A stretch of DNA of 64,000 bases, taken from positions 558,001 to 622,000 of the forward strand of contig CAWIBX010000007.1 in NCBI GenBank assembly GCA_963834405.1. Reading direction: 5' to 3'. Positions 15,922 to 24,232 of the stretch are shown here, piece by piece. The notes beneath the pieces are model-generated. The model did not search any database, was not told the origin of the DNA, and saw only the letters and a program-made list of their open reading frames with translations. Position numbers and translations under genes: made by a program. Each line of letters opens with the position of its first letter. The first letter of the stretch is position 1. This DNA is from Bog-473 sp963834405. GTDB lineage: Bacteria; Actinomycetota; Acidimicrobiia; Acidimicrobiales; RAAP-2.

Positions 15922-16318
15922 CGCCGCCGGCGACCGCACGCGGGTCGTCGGCGCGCACGATCTCCTTGCCCAACGGCGCGAGGGACACCGGGATCAGCTT
16001 GAAGTTCGCGAGGCCGAGCGGGATGCCGATGATGGTGAGGCAGAGCAGGATGCCGGTGACGAGGTGCGCGAGTGCCATCCAGAGGCCGGCCAGCACGAAC
16101 CAGATGATGTTGCCCACCATGGAGGGGGCACCCGCATCGGGTTTGCGGACCACGGCCCGGCCGAAGGGCCACAGCGTGAAGGCGGCCAGCCTGAAGGCGG
16201 CGATGCCGAAGGGGATGGTGATGATGAGAATGCACAGCACGAGACCCACGACGGCGTAGCCGATCGCCAGCCACAGGCCCGAGAAGACGAGCCAGATCAC
16301 GTTCAGGATGGTCCGCAC
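15911..16318 (-). CDS. YccF/DUF307-family inner membrane protein
   Basis: A 135-aa protein made of two similar halves, each with hydrophobic helices and the family pattern RTILNVIWLVFSGLWLA ... IITIPFGIAAFRLA and then SMVGNIIWFVLAGLWMA ... LTIIGIPLGLANFKL. The GTG at 16318 is chosen because the family begins at the first NxIW helix. It follows the GatD gene by 10 bp and is probably the last gene of the MurT-GatD operon. The function of the family is not established. Confidence 0.85.
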   Translation of the reverse strand: MRTILNVIWLVFSGLWLAIGYAVVGLVLCILIITIPFGIAAFRLAAFTLWPFGRAVVRKPDAGAPSMVGNIIWFVLAGLWMALAHLVTGILLCLTIIGIPLGLANFKLIPVSLAPLGKEIVRADDPRAVAGGVTF

Positions 16319-16328
16319 GGTCTCTGTT

Positions 16329-17078
16329 CTACTTGCGCCGCCGGAACCGCCGCTTGCCGTTGGCGGCCAAGCGTTCGTCGCGGAGGCTCTGCGCGGCGAC
16401 GTCATCGAGCGGCCCGAGCACGACGTCGCCCCCGAGGGCCCACCCCAGGAGGAGGTCGGCCAGCGCGGGGTTGCGCGCCAGGACCGGACCGTGCAGGTAC
16501 GTCCCCACGACCCGCCCGGACACGGCGCCCTCGGTGCCGTCCCCGCCACCGTTGCCGATACCGGTGGTCACCCGGGCCAGCGGGACCACGCCGTCGCCCA
16601 GCGCGGTCCGTCCCCCGTGGTTCTCGAAGCCGGTCAACGTGGGCAGGTCGGGTGCGCCCCGGTCGGTGGCCGCTTCGGACACAACCTCGCCGACGGCCCG
16701 CACCCCGGTGCCCTTCGCGGTCTCGATGTCCAGCAGGCCCACGCCGTCGTGCGGCTCGCCGTCGGCACCGGGGAACCGACGGCCCACCACCTGGAACCCG
16801 GCGCACACCGCCAGCACGACCGCGCCCTCGCCCACCCGCCGGCTGAGCGTGCCGTCGTCGGCCAGCGTGCGCGCCGCGCGCACCTGCGGGCCGTCCTCAC
16901 CCCCACCCAGGCAGTAGATGTCCGCCTCGGGCAGCGGTTGGTCCGACGGCGCCTGCAGCAGTTCGGCCTGGTGCCCGCGCCACTGGGCGCGACGGGTGAG
17001 GATCAGCCCGTTGCCCCCGTCGCCGTACGTGCCGAGGAGATCGGGGAACACCACGGCCACCCGCAAGGGGGCGCTCAC
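16329..17078 (-). CDS. gatD: GatD-type glutaminase subunit of lipid II isoglutaminyl synthase
   Basis: A 249-aa class I (CobB/CobQ-like) glutamine amidotransferase. It has the nucleophile Cys92 in VLAVCAGFQ, the catalytic His196 in VGTYLHGPVLARNP and the GFENHGG segment (150-156) typical of GatD. With MurT it releases ammonia from glutamine to amidate the D-Glu alpha-carboxyl of the lipid II stem peptide at the inner face of the membrane. The GTG start overlaps the MurT stop as GTGA, matching the conserved murT-gatD pair. Confidence 0.9.
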   Translation of the reverse strand: MSAPLRVAVVFPDLLGTYGDGGNGLILTRRAQWRGHQAELLQAPSDQPLPEADIYCLGGGEDGPQVRAARTLADDGTLSRRVGEGAVVLAVCAGFQVVGRRFPGADGEPHDGVGLLDIETAKGTGVRAVGEVVSEAATDRGAPDLPTLTGFENHGGRTALGDGVVPLARVTTGIGNGGGDGTEGAVSGRVVGTYLHGPVLARNPALADLLLGWALGGDVVLGPLDDVAAQSLRDERLAANGKRRFRRRK

Positions 17079-18358
17079 GCCGGCGGCACCTCCGGGGCAC
17101 CGAGCAGGTCACCGAACGCGGTGTAGTTGCCGATGACGTCGATGACGCCGTCGGCGGAGGCGGCGCTGGCGGCGGAGGCCGCAGCGGCCACCCGCACGGC
17201 CTCCGCCGGGTCCGCCTCGGTCGCGTGGGCGACGCCGGCGTACTGCAGCCGCACCGACAGGTCGCGGTAGCGGTCGCCCGTCGCCACCACGTCGCGGCCG
17301 GCCAGGCGCTCGAACGGCACGTCCCACAGCCAGCTCGGGTCGGCGCCGTCGGCCACCCGGGCGTTGATGCTGACGACGAGCGGGGTAGCCGACCGGGCGA
17401 CAAGGTCCAGGAGCTCGTCCCAGCCCGCCGGGTTCTTGGCGAGCATCAGCCGGGCCCGGACCGGGCCGAACTGGCGGACGGTGAAACGGCCCGCGACCTG
17501 CTCCACGCCCTTCATCGCCCGGAGAGCGTCGCCCGGGTCGACGCCACAGGCCGCCGCGGCCACGGCCGCCATCAGCGCGTTGGCCTGGTTGAACCGGCCC
17601 GGGAGCACGAGCTCCATGGGGAAGGTGCGGCCGTCGGACCAGACCGCCGTGGCGGTGCCGGCGGCGCCGGGGGCGCCGGGGTCCGTGCACAGGGTGGCCT
17701 CGGGCTCGGGGCGGGAGAAGCCACAGCCGGCACAGGCCCAGCCGTCCGCGCCGAACGCAATGCGGCCCTCGCACGAGGGGCAACCGACGGCATCGAGGTG
17801 CCAGCGCAGCCCCGCGCCCACCCAGTGCACGTCGCGTGCCGCGCCCGCGCCCCAGACGACGAGTGGGTCGTCCGCGTTGGCCACGACGTGGGTCCGCGGC
17901 GCCGCGGCCAGCGCGGCGCGCCAGCGGCCGGCGATCATGCGCACCTCGTTGGTGCGGTCGAGCTGGTCGCGCGACAGGTTCAGCAGCACGACGGCCGCGG
18001 CCGACGTGGCGGCGAGGACACGGGGCAGGTAGATCTCGTCCACCTCAAGCACGGCCCGCCCGGCTTTGTTCCCGACCAGCGCGGCGACGTGTCCGGGCGG
18101 CATGTTCGAGCCCGTCTCGTTGCTCACGACGGCGTCGCCGTTCGCCCCGAGCGCGACGGTCAGCAGCCGCGTCGTCGTCGTCTTGCCGTTGGTACCGGTC
18201 ACCAGCGCCACGAGCCGTCCCGCGGCGAGGTGTTCCAGAAGGTTGGGATCGACGCGGAGCCCGGCCCGTCCCCCGGCGACCGTCCCCTGGCCGCGCCCGA
18301 GATGCCGGGAGGCCGCGTTGACGGCGCGCGTGGTCGCGCTCGCGAGCTGCGCCCTCAC
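17075..18358 (-). CDS. murT: MurT-type Mur ligase, lipid II isoglutaminyl synthase
   Basis: A 427-aa Mur ligase-like protein. It has P-loop VTGTNGKTTTTR (53-64), the middle-domain segments AVLEVDEIYLPRV and LNLSRDQLDR, and a Cys4 zinc-ribbon insertion (CPSC ... CAGC near 193-212) that is characteristic of MurT and absent from other Mur ligases. It activates the glutamate carboxyl with ATP and uses ammonia from GatD. The GTG start overlaps the upstream HAD-PlsC stop (GTGA), and the stop overlaps gatD. Confidence 0.9.
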   Translation of the reverse strand: MRAQLASATTRAVNAASRHLGRGQGTVAGGRAGLRVDPNLLEHLAAGRLVALVTGTNGKTTTTRLLTVALGANGDAVVSNETGSNMPPGHVAALVGNKAGRAVLEVDEIYLPRVLAATSAAAVVLLNLSRDQLDRTNEVRMIAGRWRAALAAAPRTHVVANADDPLVVWGAGAARDVHWVGAGLRWHLDAVGCPSCEGRIAFGADGWACAGCGFSRPEPEATLCTDPGAPGAAGTATAVWSDGRTFPMELVLPGRFNQANALMAAVAAAACGVDPGDALRAMKGVEQVAGRFTVRQFGPVRARLMLAKNPAGWDELLDLVARSATPLVVSINARVADGADPSWLWDVPFERLAGRDVVATGDRYRDLSVRLQYAGVAHATEADPAEAVRVAAAASAASAASADGVIDVIGNYTAFGDLLGAPEVPPA

Positions 18359-19731
18359 TTAGGTGGCTTCGTGCGAGCCAGCTCCTCGGGCGTCGGCTCG
18401 TGGCGCACCCGCGCCTCCGCCGGCAGCAGGTCGCTGATCGCCTCCATGATCGTCTCGGTGTCAGCCTTGGCGTCCGTCAGCGACAACGACAGCGGTTTGC
18501 CCACGCGCACGGTCACCTTGGGCGGGTGGCGCACCAACGTGAAGTCGGGCACCCGGCAAGAGCGGGGCCACACCTGCTCGGTCCCCCACAGCCCGACCGG
18601 CACCACCGGGGCGCCGGTGGACGCGGCGAGGCGTGCGGTGCCCGTCTTGCCGTGCAGGACCGGGTCGAAGAAGTCGTAACCGCGCGGGATCGTCCCCTGC
18701 GGCAACACGATGACGACCTCGCCCGCCTTCAACGCCGCCTCCGCGGCGCGCAGCGGCCGGTCCGACCCGCTGCCCCGGTCCACGGGGATCCCCCCGACGG
18801 CGCGTGCGATGGTCCCGACGACGGGCGCGTCGAAGACCTCTTTCTTGGCGAGGAAGCGCACGGGTCGCCCGATCGCGCGTGCCACGAGCGCCAGGGCGGC
18901 GACGTCGAAATAGCTGCGGTGGTTCGACGCGAGCAGCGCGGGTCCCCGGGCCGGGACGTTCTCCACGCCCGTGATGTCGAAACGCGCGTACGGGAAGGAC
19001 AACGAGCGCACGAATGGTCGCAGCATGTGATACGGCTCCAGGCCGAGCACACTCGGGACGCCGGGTGGACGGTCCCAGTGCTCAATCGGCCAGCGGCGCG
19101 CCGTCGCCACGACGGTGAGCGACGGATCGGGGTTCACCGCGTGGGGGGACCCGACGCTCGAGAGGAGCGGGACGTCGAAGATGCTGTCGCTGCAGGCATG
19201 GCAGTCGGCCAGGTCCACCACATGGTCCTCGGCCCACTCGCCGACTGCACGCAGCTTGCCGGTCCCCCAGACGAAGCCCTCGAAGAGGCGTCCGGTGTAG
19301 CGCCCGTCGCTGGTCTCGTAGGCCGTCGCGATCAGGTCGTCGAACCCCATCGCCTCGGCGAAGGGGGCGATCATGTCGACCGGGGTGGTCGTCGCCAGCA
19401 CCAGCCAGTGACCTGCGGCCCGGAACTCAGCCAGGTACTGGGGTGCGAAGGGGGCGACCAGTTCCGTCAGCGCCGACACGGCGCGTCGCCCGGCCGCCTG
19501 CACCTCGTCCTGGGACCAGCCCCTCGCCACGCGGGCGGCCGCCCGCACCAGGCCCATGGAGAGCAGGTTCTCACCGAAGCGGTTGTTGACGGCGTAAAGG
19601 AAGCGGTCGCCCGGCAGGGACCGGCCCTCGGGCAGGACACCCTCTTCGACCAGGGCCTTGTTGAGGACTTGGCCCGAGGCATGGCACAGGAGCGTGCGAT
19701 CGAGGTCGATGAAAACGGCGCTCTTCGCCAC
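18355..19731 (-). CDS. HAD-IB hydrolase fused to a PlsC acyltransferase
   Basis: A 458-aa bifunctional protein. Residues 1-205 are a HAD-IB domain with complete DxD motif (FIDLDRTLL, Asp9/Asp11), VLATTTP and CSDSIFDVPLL. Residues 230-430 are a lysophospholipid acyltransferase with NHRSYFD (HX4D, His271 to Asp276) and LPQGTIPRG (343-351), where the usual FPEG reads LPQG. Such fusions are thought to dephosphorylate and re-acylate phospholipid intermediates. The GTG at 19731 is preceded at 6 nt by TATTCT, with no Shine-Dalgarno, so the mRNA is probably leaderless. It heads the leftward operon with murT, gatD and yccF. Confidence 0.85.
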   Translation of the reverse strand: MAKSAVFIDLDRTLLCHASGQVLNKALVEEGVLPEGRSLPGDRFLYAVNNRFGENLLSMGLVRAAARVARGWSQDEVQAAGRRAVSALTELVAPFAPQYLAEFRAAGHWLVLATTTPVDMIAPFAEAMGFDDLIATAYETSDGRYTGRLFEGFVWGTGKLRAVGEWAEDHVVDLADCHACSDSIFDVPLLSSVGSPHAVNPDPSLTVVATARRWPIEHWDRPPGVPSVLGLEPYHMLRPFVRSLSFPYARFDITGVENVPARGPALLASNHRSYFDVAALALVARAIGRPVRFLAKKEVFDAPVVGTIARAVGGIPVDRGSGSDRPLRAAEAALKAGEVVIVLPQGTIPRGYDFFDPVLHGKTGTARLAASTGAPVVPVGLWGTEQVWPRSCRVPDFTLVRHPPKVTVRVGKPLSLSLTDAKADTETIMEAISDLLPAEARVRHEPTPEELARTKPPK

Positions 19732-19737
19732 GGTCTG

Positions 19738-19743
19738 AGAATA
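19738..19743 (-). promoter_or_regulatory. -10-like hexamer for the HAD-PlsC operon
   Basis: TATTCT on the minus strand, 6 nt before the GTG at 19731. Fits a leaderless transcript; no convincing -35 is seen. Confidence 0.45.
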
Positions 19744-19814
19744 AAGCAGATCGGCGCGGGTTCCCGGGGCCCGGGGTGACTCCGGCAGCAGTCCCGACCG
19801 GTCCCGGAAATTAG

Positions 19815-19851
19815 GAGAAGGGATCGTCGGGGGGGTGGACGATCCCTTCTC
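19815..19851. promoter_or_regulatory. Perfect 14-bp inverted repeat with a G-rich loop
   Basis: Arms 19815-19828 and 19838-19851 are exact reverse complements, separated by 9 bases (GGGGGGGTG). It lies in the divergent gap between the HAD-PlsC operon and the LysR gene. No T-run follows and it points at neither gene's 3' end, so a regulatory or structural role is more likely than termination. Confidence 0.6.
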
Positions 19852-20014
19852 GAGACTCACCGGGGGGTGGGAGGGGGGCTTCCGATTCCCTGTGGTCTGA
19901 AGATCATTTTGTCGGTGTGTTGGTGATCTGTCAACCGGATTCAAGAGATAGTTGATATCTGTTAATCTGATGGTCACCGTAACTGGTGCAAGCGATTTGC
20001 GAAAGGCAACCCCG

Positions 20015-20923
20015 GTGGAACTGAAACATCTGCAAGCACTCATGGGCATCGCCGACACGGGCAGCTTCTCCGCTGCCGCCGCCTCCATCGGCACCGTCCA
20101 GTCCAATGTCTCGGCCCACGTGGCCCGTCTGGAGCGGGAGCTCGACGTGCAGCTGGTCGACCGGTCCTCGGGTCGGCTGACCGAGGAGGGCGAGGTCGTC
20201 ATAGAGCGGGGCCGCCGGGTCATGAACGAGCTCGACGCTCTGGTGGCGGACGTCACCGCGCTCCGAGAGGAGGTGGTGGGGACTGTCCGGCTCGGCATGA
20301 TCGGGACCACCGGGCGCTGGCTGGTGCCCCAGCTCTTCGACCTGCTCCGCGTCCGGCACCCTCACATCCACCTCAACGTCGCTGATGGCTCCAGCGTCCC
20401 GCTTGAACAGCAGCTGACCTCGGGACGGCTCGACCTGGCCGTGGTCACCTTCCCGCTCAGCGAGGACGACGTGCTGGCCGCGCGGCTCTTCGACGAGGAC
20501 CTCGTGATGGTCCTCCCCTGGGGGCACCCGTTGGGCCATGAGACCTCCATTCCCCTCGAGCGCCTCTCTGAGCTGGAGCTCCTGTTGCCCGCACCCGGCA
20601 CCGCGCTCCGGGCCGAGATCGACAGCGCAACGGTGCCGGCGGGGGTGGAGTTGCGCCCGGTCATGGAGCTCGACGGGGTCCGCCTGATCGCGTCGCTGGC
20701 CTTCGACGGCTACGGCCCGGCCATCCTCCCTGCCACGGCGGTGCCGGGGCACCTGCGGGGCCGTTTCTCGGTCATTCCCGTCGAGGGGCTCCCCCGCCGC
20801 CACGTCGGGGTGGCCCAGCGCCGCCACAGCCTGCCCTCGGCGCCGGCGCGGGCTGTCGTCGACGTGCTGGGGGTCGTGGTGCGGGACGCGCTGTCGATGC
20901 CCGAGGGGATCCACCCGACGTAG
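20015..20923 (+). CDS. LysR-family transcriptional regulator
   Basis: A 302-aa LysR regulator, the usual length for the family. The winged helix-turn-helix is at 1-60 (LKHLQALMGIADTGSFSAAAA, then QSNVSAHVARLERELDVQL), and the C-terminal effector domain begins near 88 (VGTVRLGMIGTTGRWLVPQL). The GTG at 20015 is chosen over the longer reading from 19952 because GAAAGG precedes it and it starts at the usual LysR N-terminus. It is divergent from the HAD-PlsC/murT/gatD operon across a 283-bp gap that is AT-rich for this genome near the gene and holds a 14-bp inverted repeat; control of that operon is plausible but inferred. Confidence 0.88.
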   Translation: MELKHLQALMGIADTGSFSAAAASIGTVQSNVSAHVARLERELDVQLVDRSSGRLTEEGEVVIERGRRVMNELDALVADVTALREEVVGTVRLGMIGTTGRWLVPQLFDLLRVRHPHIHLNVADGSSVPLEQQLTSGRLDLAVVTFPLSEDDVLAARLFDEDLVMVLPWGHPLGHETSIPLERLSELELLLPAPGTALRAEIDSATVPAGVELRPVMELDGVRLIASLAFDGYGPAILPATAVPGHLRGRFSVIPVEGLPRRHVGVAQRRHSLPSAPARAVVDVLGVVVRDALSMPEGIHPT

Positions 20924-20957
20924 AGACCCACCCACCCTTGGTCCCGATGGGGTGCTC

Positions 20958-21002
20958 CAAAAAAAATAGCGAACATTGTTCGCGAATGTGAACAGTGTTC
21001 AC
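20958..21002. promoter_or_regulatory. A-tract plus two 15-bp palindromes at a convergent junction
   Basis: CCAAAAAAAA is followed by GCGAACA-T-TGTTCGC (20969-20983) and then, 4 nt on, GTGAACA-G-TGTTCAC (20988-21002). Read leftward the first palindrome is a short hairpin followed by a T-run, so it could terminate the GNAT gene at 21120. The second palindrome is unexplained by that. The first 27 bp match 44015-44041 at 25 positions. Confidence 0.7.
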
Positions 21003-21119
21003 CAATTTCTGAAGCATGTATGTCCATGGGAGAGGTTCATACCTGCGATGTAGAAACCCCGGTGCGGCCAGTACCCGTGACCGGACCCGTCGGGTCCCGT
21101 CCCGTCCCGTCCGGACTGG

Positions 21120-21833
21120 TTAGTACCCCTTGGGCTCCCGCCACATGGTCCAGATGGGCGGACCGCCCCCCGGCAGGGCTACCTCCTGCACGACCGAGAA
21201 CCCGTGGCGCTCGTAGAAGGGGACGTTGCGCGCCTTGGACGACTCCAGGTAGCAGGGCAGCCCCTCGGTGTCGCAGTGTGAAAGCACCGGGCGCATCAGC
21301 GCGCCGCCGACGCCCTTGCCCTGCCGGTCCACCGCGGTGCCCAGCGTGGCCAGATACCAGTGCGGCTCGTGCGGGTGCATCCGCTCCACCAGGTTCAGGA
21401 TGCGCAACGTCCGCCCGAGCGTGCGCGCCACATAGGGCAGCACCGGCAGCATGGTCATGATTCCGCTCAGCCCGGTCAGCAATGGCTTGCCGGCGGGCGC
21501 CCAGATGGCGGAGCCGGCATAGCCCTCCGCCGTGTAGCAGCCACCGAAGGGGAGGTAATCGGCCCGCATCTGGGTCCTGAAATAGGCGCGCAGTCCGGCT
21601 TCCCGCCTGGACGCATTGTCGAAGATGAAGCTGGTGACCGGGTCGTCCCAGAACGTCTTGGCCAGCTGGTCCGCCATGGCGTCGACGTCCGAGTCCACCG
21701 CCCGCCGCACGGCCGGGAGGGCGGGCGTCCCGGGAGCTCCGGGCGCGCCCAGCGCCCCGGAGGGGGACCGCTCTACTGGCAGGGAAGGTTCGTGTACCAC
21801 GACGGCGTCGATGGTGGCAGACGCCCCTGCCAC
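21120..21833 (-). CDS. GNAT-family N-acetyltransferase
   Basis: A 237-aa acetyltransferase of the kind related to puromycin-type acetyltransferases. The domain starts near residue 40 (PAVRRAVDSDVDAMADQLAK) and has WYLATLGTAVDRQGKGVGG (acetyl-CoA loop) and a closing FYERHGFSVVQEV. The first 40 residues are Ala/Pro/Gly-rich and overlap the 3' end of the upstream SGNH reading frame by 61 bp, so the real start may be a later codon such as the GTG near 21800. Convergent with the LysR gene. Confidence 0.8.
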   Translation of the reverse strand: MAGASATIDAVVVHEPSLPVERSPSGALGAPGAPGTPALPAVRRAVDSDVDAMADQLAKTFWDDPVTSFIFDNASRREAGLRAYFRTQMRADYLPFGGCYTAEGYAGSAIWAPAGKPLLTGLSGIMTMLPVLPYVARTLGRTLRILNLVERMHPHEPHWYLATLGTAVDRQGKGVGGALMRPVLSHCDTEGLPCYLESSKARNVPFYERHGFSVVQEVALPGGGPPIWTMWREPKGY

Positions 21834-22843
21834 GCGCCACCCGGGGACGACACGGCGTGCGCCTGACCGAGGGTGACCAGTTCGGGCACCAGCCGCTCAC
21901 CCACGTAGAGACCGCCGGACTGCGAGAAGTGCACGCCGTCGTTGCAGCGCACATTGACCCCGCCAATGGACGGCGCGTAACTGTGGCCCGGCGAGACCTG
22001 CGCGTTCAGGTCGTAGACGTACACCTTGCCGCCCCCGCCCCCGCTCCATCCGCTGGCGCCGCCGCTGTCGCCGGCGTCCACCGCACTGGCCACGGCGCGC
22101 ATCGTCGAATTGTCGAGGTCCACCCGGGACGGGGCGTCCTCGGGCCACGGCGTTCCCGCCGGCGACGAGCCGCTGCTGTAGTACGGCGTCGACATGAACA
22201 CGACGGCCGCACCGCGCGACCCCAGCACGTCCGCCGCCTGGCGGTAGCGACTGTTCAGGTAGGTGTCGAACGAGGGCTGCCCGGGGTTCTCCCACGCATC
22301 CCCGATCTCCTGGGTGAAGGTCTCACCGCGTGCGACGTACAGGACGACGTCGGGGTTGTACGCGTCCACCCACTTGCGCCACTGGTCGAGCAGCGAGTCC
22401 GGGTTGTTGTGGACGTAGCACGGCGCACCCGGTGGGAGCGTGTAGAAGAGCACCTTGATCTCGGCCTGCATGGACAGCGAGCAGCCGGGGATCCCCTCGT
22501 TGACGATCTGCACGTTGCGCGTGCCGGCCAATTGGGCCAGCCCGACGCCGAGCGATCCCGCAATGGAGTCGCCCACCAGGAGCACCTTCACCGGCTTCGT
22601 GGTGTTCGGGGAGGGCGGCACGGGGCTGAGGAACGGCGGCACCGTGGTGGTCGTCGTCGGCGGTGCCGTCGTGGTGGTGGTCGTTGTCGGCGGTAGTTGC
22701 TGGGCCGAGACGGCTACCAACGTGGTTGTGGTGGTCGTCGTCGTCGACCGGGCGTCGGTCGTCGCGGTGGTGATCTGCGAGAGGCTGATGGCCGATCCCT
22801 GCAAATCGGTCGCGCCGACCGGGACGAGCGTGCTGATGAACAC
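21773..22843 (-). CDS. SGNH-hydrolase half of a frameshifted acyltransferase-3/SGNH protein
   Basis: Contains a Thr/Pro-rich linker (long runs of Thr, about residues 30-75) and then an SGNH domain with VLLVGDSIAGSLGVG (block I, nucleophile Ser), and near the C-terminus a DGVHFSQSGG segment that supplies the Asp and His. It has no signal peptide of its own; its first residues (MFISTLVPVG) read as the end of a final TM helix whose beginning lies in another frame. The domain normally sits outside the membrane and works with the acyltransferase-3 domain to O-acylate surface polymers. See the partner entry 22323-24173. Confidence 0.75.
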   Translation of the reverse strand: MFISTLVPVGATDLQGSAISLSQITTATTDARSTTTTTTTTLVAVSAQQLPPTTTTTTTAPPTTTTTVPPFLSPVPPSPNTTKPVKVLLVGDSIAGSLGVGLAQLAGTRNVQIVNEGIPGCSLSMQAEIKVLFYTLPPGAPCYVHNNPDSLLDQWRKWVDAYNPDVVLYVARGETFTQEIGDAWENPGQPSFDTYLNSRYRQAADVLGSRGAAVVFMSTPYYSSGSSPAGTPWPEDAPSRVDLDNSTMRAVASAVDAGDSGGASGWSGGGGGKVYVYDLNAQVSPGHSYAPSIGGVNVRCNDGVHFSQSGGLYVGERLVPELVTLGQAHAVSSPGGAWQGRLPPSTPSWYTNLPCQ

Positions 22844-24173
22844 CGCGCTCGATGGCGACCACCGCGCCGATCGGTGCCGCCACCCATGAGCGCCACTGCC
22901 TGAGCGCGCCGCGCCGGATCGGCATCTCGACGAAGTCGTAGCTGATGGCGGCGATGCACACCGTCACGCCCACCCGGGCGAGGAAGAGCGGGTAGACGCC
23001 CCAGTGGAGCCGCTGCCCGGACATGACGAGCAGCACCGGCCAGTACCAGAGGTAGACGCCGTAGGAGATGCGCCCCCACTGTGGCAACGGCGGCAGCTCC
23101 AGGAACCGGACGACGAGCGCCTTGGGGGCGACGGCGCAACACAGGACGACGCCGCCGGCGGCCAGGCTGGCCAGCAGGAAGCCTCCGCTGAAGGCGAAGG
23201 TCGAGTTCTCCGTCGTCGTAGCCCACAGCGCCGCCGTGCCCGCGATTCCGGCGAGTCCGAGCACCGCGGCGAGCCGGGTGAACCACGTGCGGTGGCTCCC
23301 CTCCCGCCACAGTGTGAGGCCGATGGAGATGGCGGCACCCACGAGGAGGGCCTGTGCCCGGGCGTCGGTCCCGTAGTACGCCCGCGTGGTGTATCCGTCC
23401 GGCGCCAGCAGCACCATGACCATCGCCGAGGCGAGCGACCCGAAACAGCTGACGCCGAAAAGCAGGTGCAGCCGGCGACGGCGGGTCCAGGCCGGGTCGT
23501 CGTGCGCGACGGGCGCCGGCGTCAACAGCAACTGCGAGCCGTCGAGCACCCGGACCGCACGCGCCTGCGCCTCCGCCCCTGCATGCGCCTGCGCCTCCGC
23601 CCCTGCCTGCGCCGGGGCCTGCGCCTGGCGGCGCTGCCGCGCCCGCCGCCCCGTCCCCAACTTCAGGACACCGAGGACGATGAGCGGCCACACCAGGTAG
23701 AACTGCTCCTCTATCGCCAGCGACCACGTGTGCAGCAACGGTGAGGGCTGGCTGCTGAGCGAGAAGTACGTCACGCCGTTGTGGATGGAGTACCAGTTCG
23801 ACGCGTAGAACACCGTGGAGAGGGCGTCCCCGAGGATGTGCGGAGTCTGCAGCACCCGTGGCGCGACGGCCATGACGATGCCGATGACAGCGACGAGCAG
23901 AAACAGCGCGGGCAGGAGGCGGCGGGCCCGGCCCGCCCAGAACCGCCGTAGCCGGACGGTGCCCGAACCCGCCCATTCCTTGACGAGCAGGGACGTGATG
24001 AGGAACCCCGAGAGGACGAAGAACGAGTCCACGCCGTAGAACCCGCCGGGCACCGAGTTCAGTCCGGTGTGGAACGCGATGATCGCCAGGACCGATATGG
24101 CCCTGATCCCGTCGAGTCCCCGGATGTGTCCCAATGAAGGACGGGCGCCGCGTGCGTTAGCGTCCGTGCTCAT
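22323..24173 (-). CDS. Acyltransferase-3 (OafA-like) half of a frameshifted protein
   Basis: About 440 residues of multi-pass acyltransferase-3 domain: GLDGIRAISVLAIIAFH (catalytic His), GFYGVDSFFVLSGFLIT, RARRLLPALFLL and LHTWSLAIEEQFYLVWP. The genuine reading ends near 22850 (WVAAPIGAVVAI); beyond that the frame is spurious and runs to 22323 while the natural continuation (S-A-V-F-I-S) lies in the +1 frame of the next entry. One extra base at about 22850 explains this. A 24-bp coding repeat at 23561-23608 makes an Ala/Gln/Glu-rich cytoplasmic loop. The ATG at 24173 is preferred; 24215 is an alternative. Confidence 0.75.
   Translation of the reverse strand: MSTDANARGARPSLGHIRGLDGIRAISVLAIIAFHTGLNSVPGGFYGVDSFFVLSGFLITSLLVKEWAGSGTVRLRRFWAGRARRLLPALFLLVAVIGIVMAVAPRVLQTPHILGDALSTVFYASNWYSIHNGVTYFSLSSQPSPLLHTWSLAIEEQFYLVWPLIVLGVLKLGTGRRARQRRQAQAPAQAGAEAQAHAGAEAQARAVRVLDGSQLLLTPAPVAHDDPAWTRRRRLHLLFGVSCFGSLASAMVMVLLAPDGYTTRAYYGTDARAQALLVGAAISIGLTLWREGSHRTWFTRLAAVLGLAGIAGTAALWATTTENSTFAFSGGFLLASLAAGGVVLCCAVAPKALVVRFLELPPLPQWGRISYGVYLWYWPVLLVMSGQRLHWGVYPLFLARVGVTVCIAAISYDFVEMPIRRGALRQWRSWVAAPIGAVVAIERGVHQHARPGRRDRFAGIGHQPLADHHRDDRRPVDDDDHHNHVGSRLGPATTADNDHHHDGTADDDHHGAAVPQPRAALPEHHEAGEGAPGGRLHCGIARRRAGPIGRHAQRADRQRGDPRLLAVHAGRDQGALLHAPTGCAVLRPQQPGLAARPVAQVGGRVQPRRRPVRRTR
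23561..23608. repeat. Two 24-bp tandem repeats inside the acyltransferase gene
   Basis: 23561-23584 and 23585-23608 differ at one base. They encode the AGAEAQAH-type repeats in a loop between TM helices and keep the frame, so the loop can vary in length without breaking the gene. Confidence 0.7.
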
Positions 24174-24232
24174 GCCGGCCCGCAAGCGACCGTCCGACCG
24201 TCCGCGGGAGGCCACACAGCCATGAGAATGAC

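Noticed and set aside
20969..20983. LexA/SOS box in the palindromic element
   Set aside because: The actinobacterial SOS box is CGAAC-N4-GTTCG; here the spacer is 3 (CGAAC-ATT-GTTCG), and no DNA-repair gene is near.
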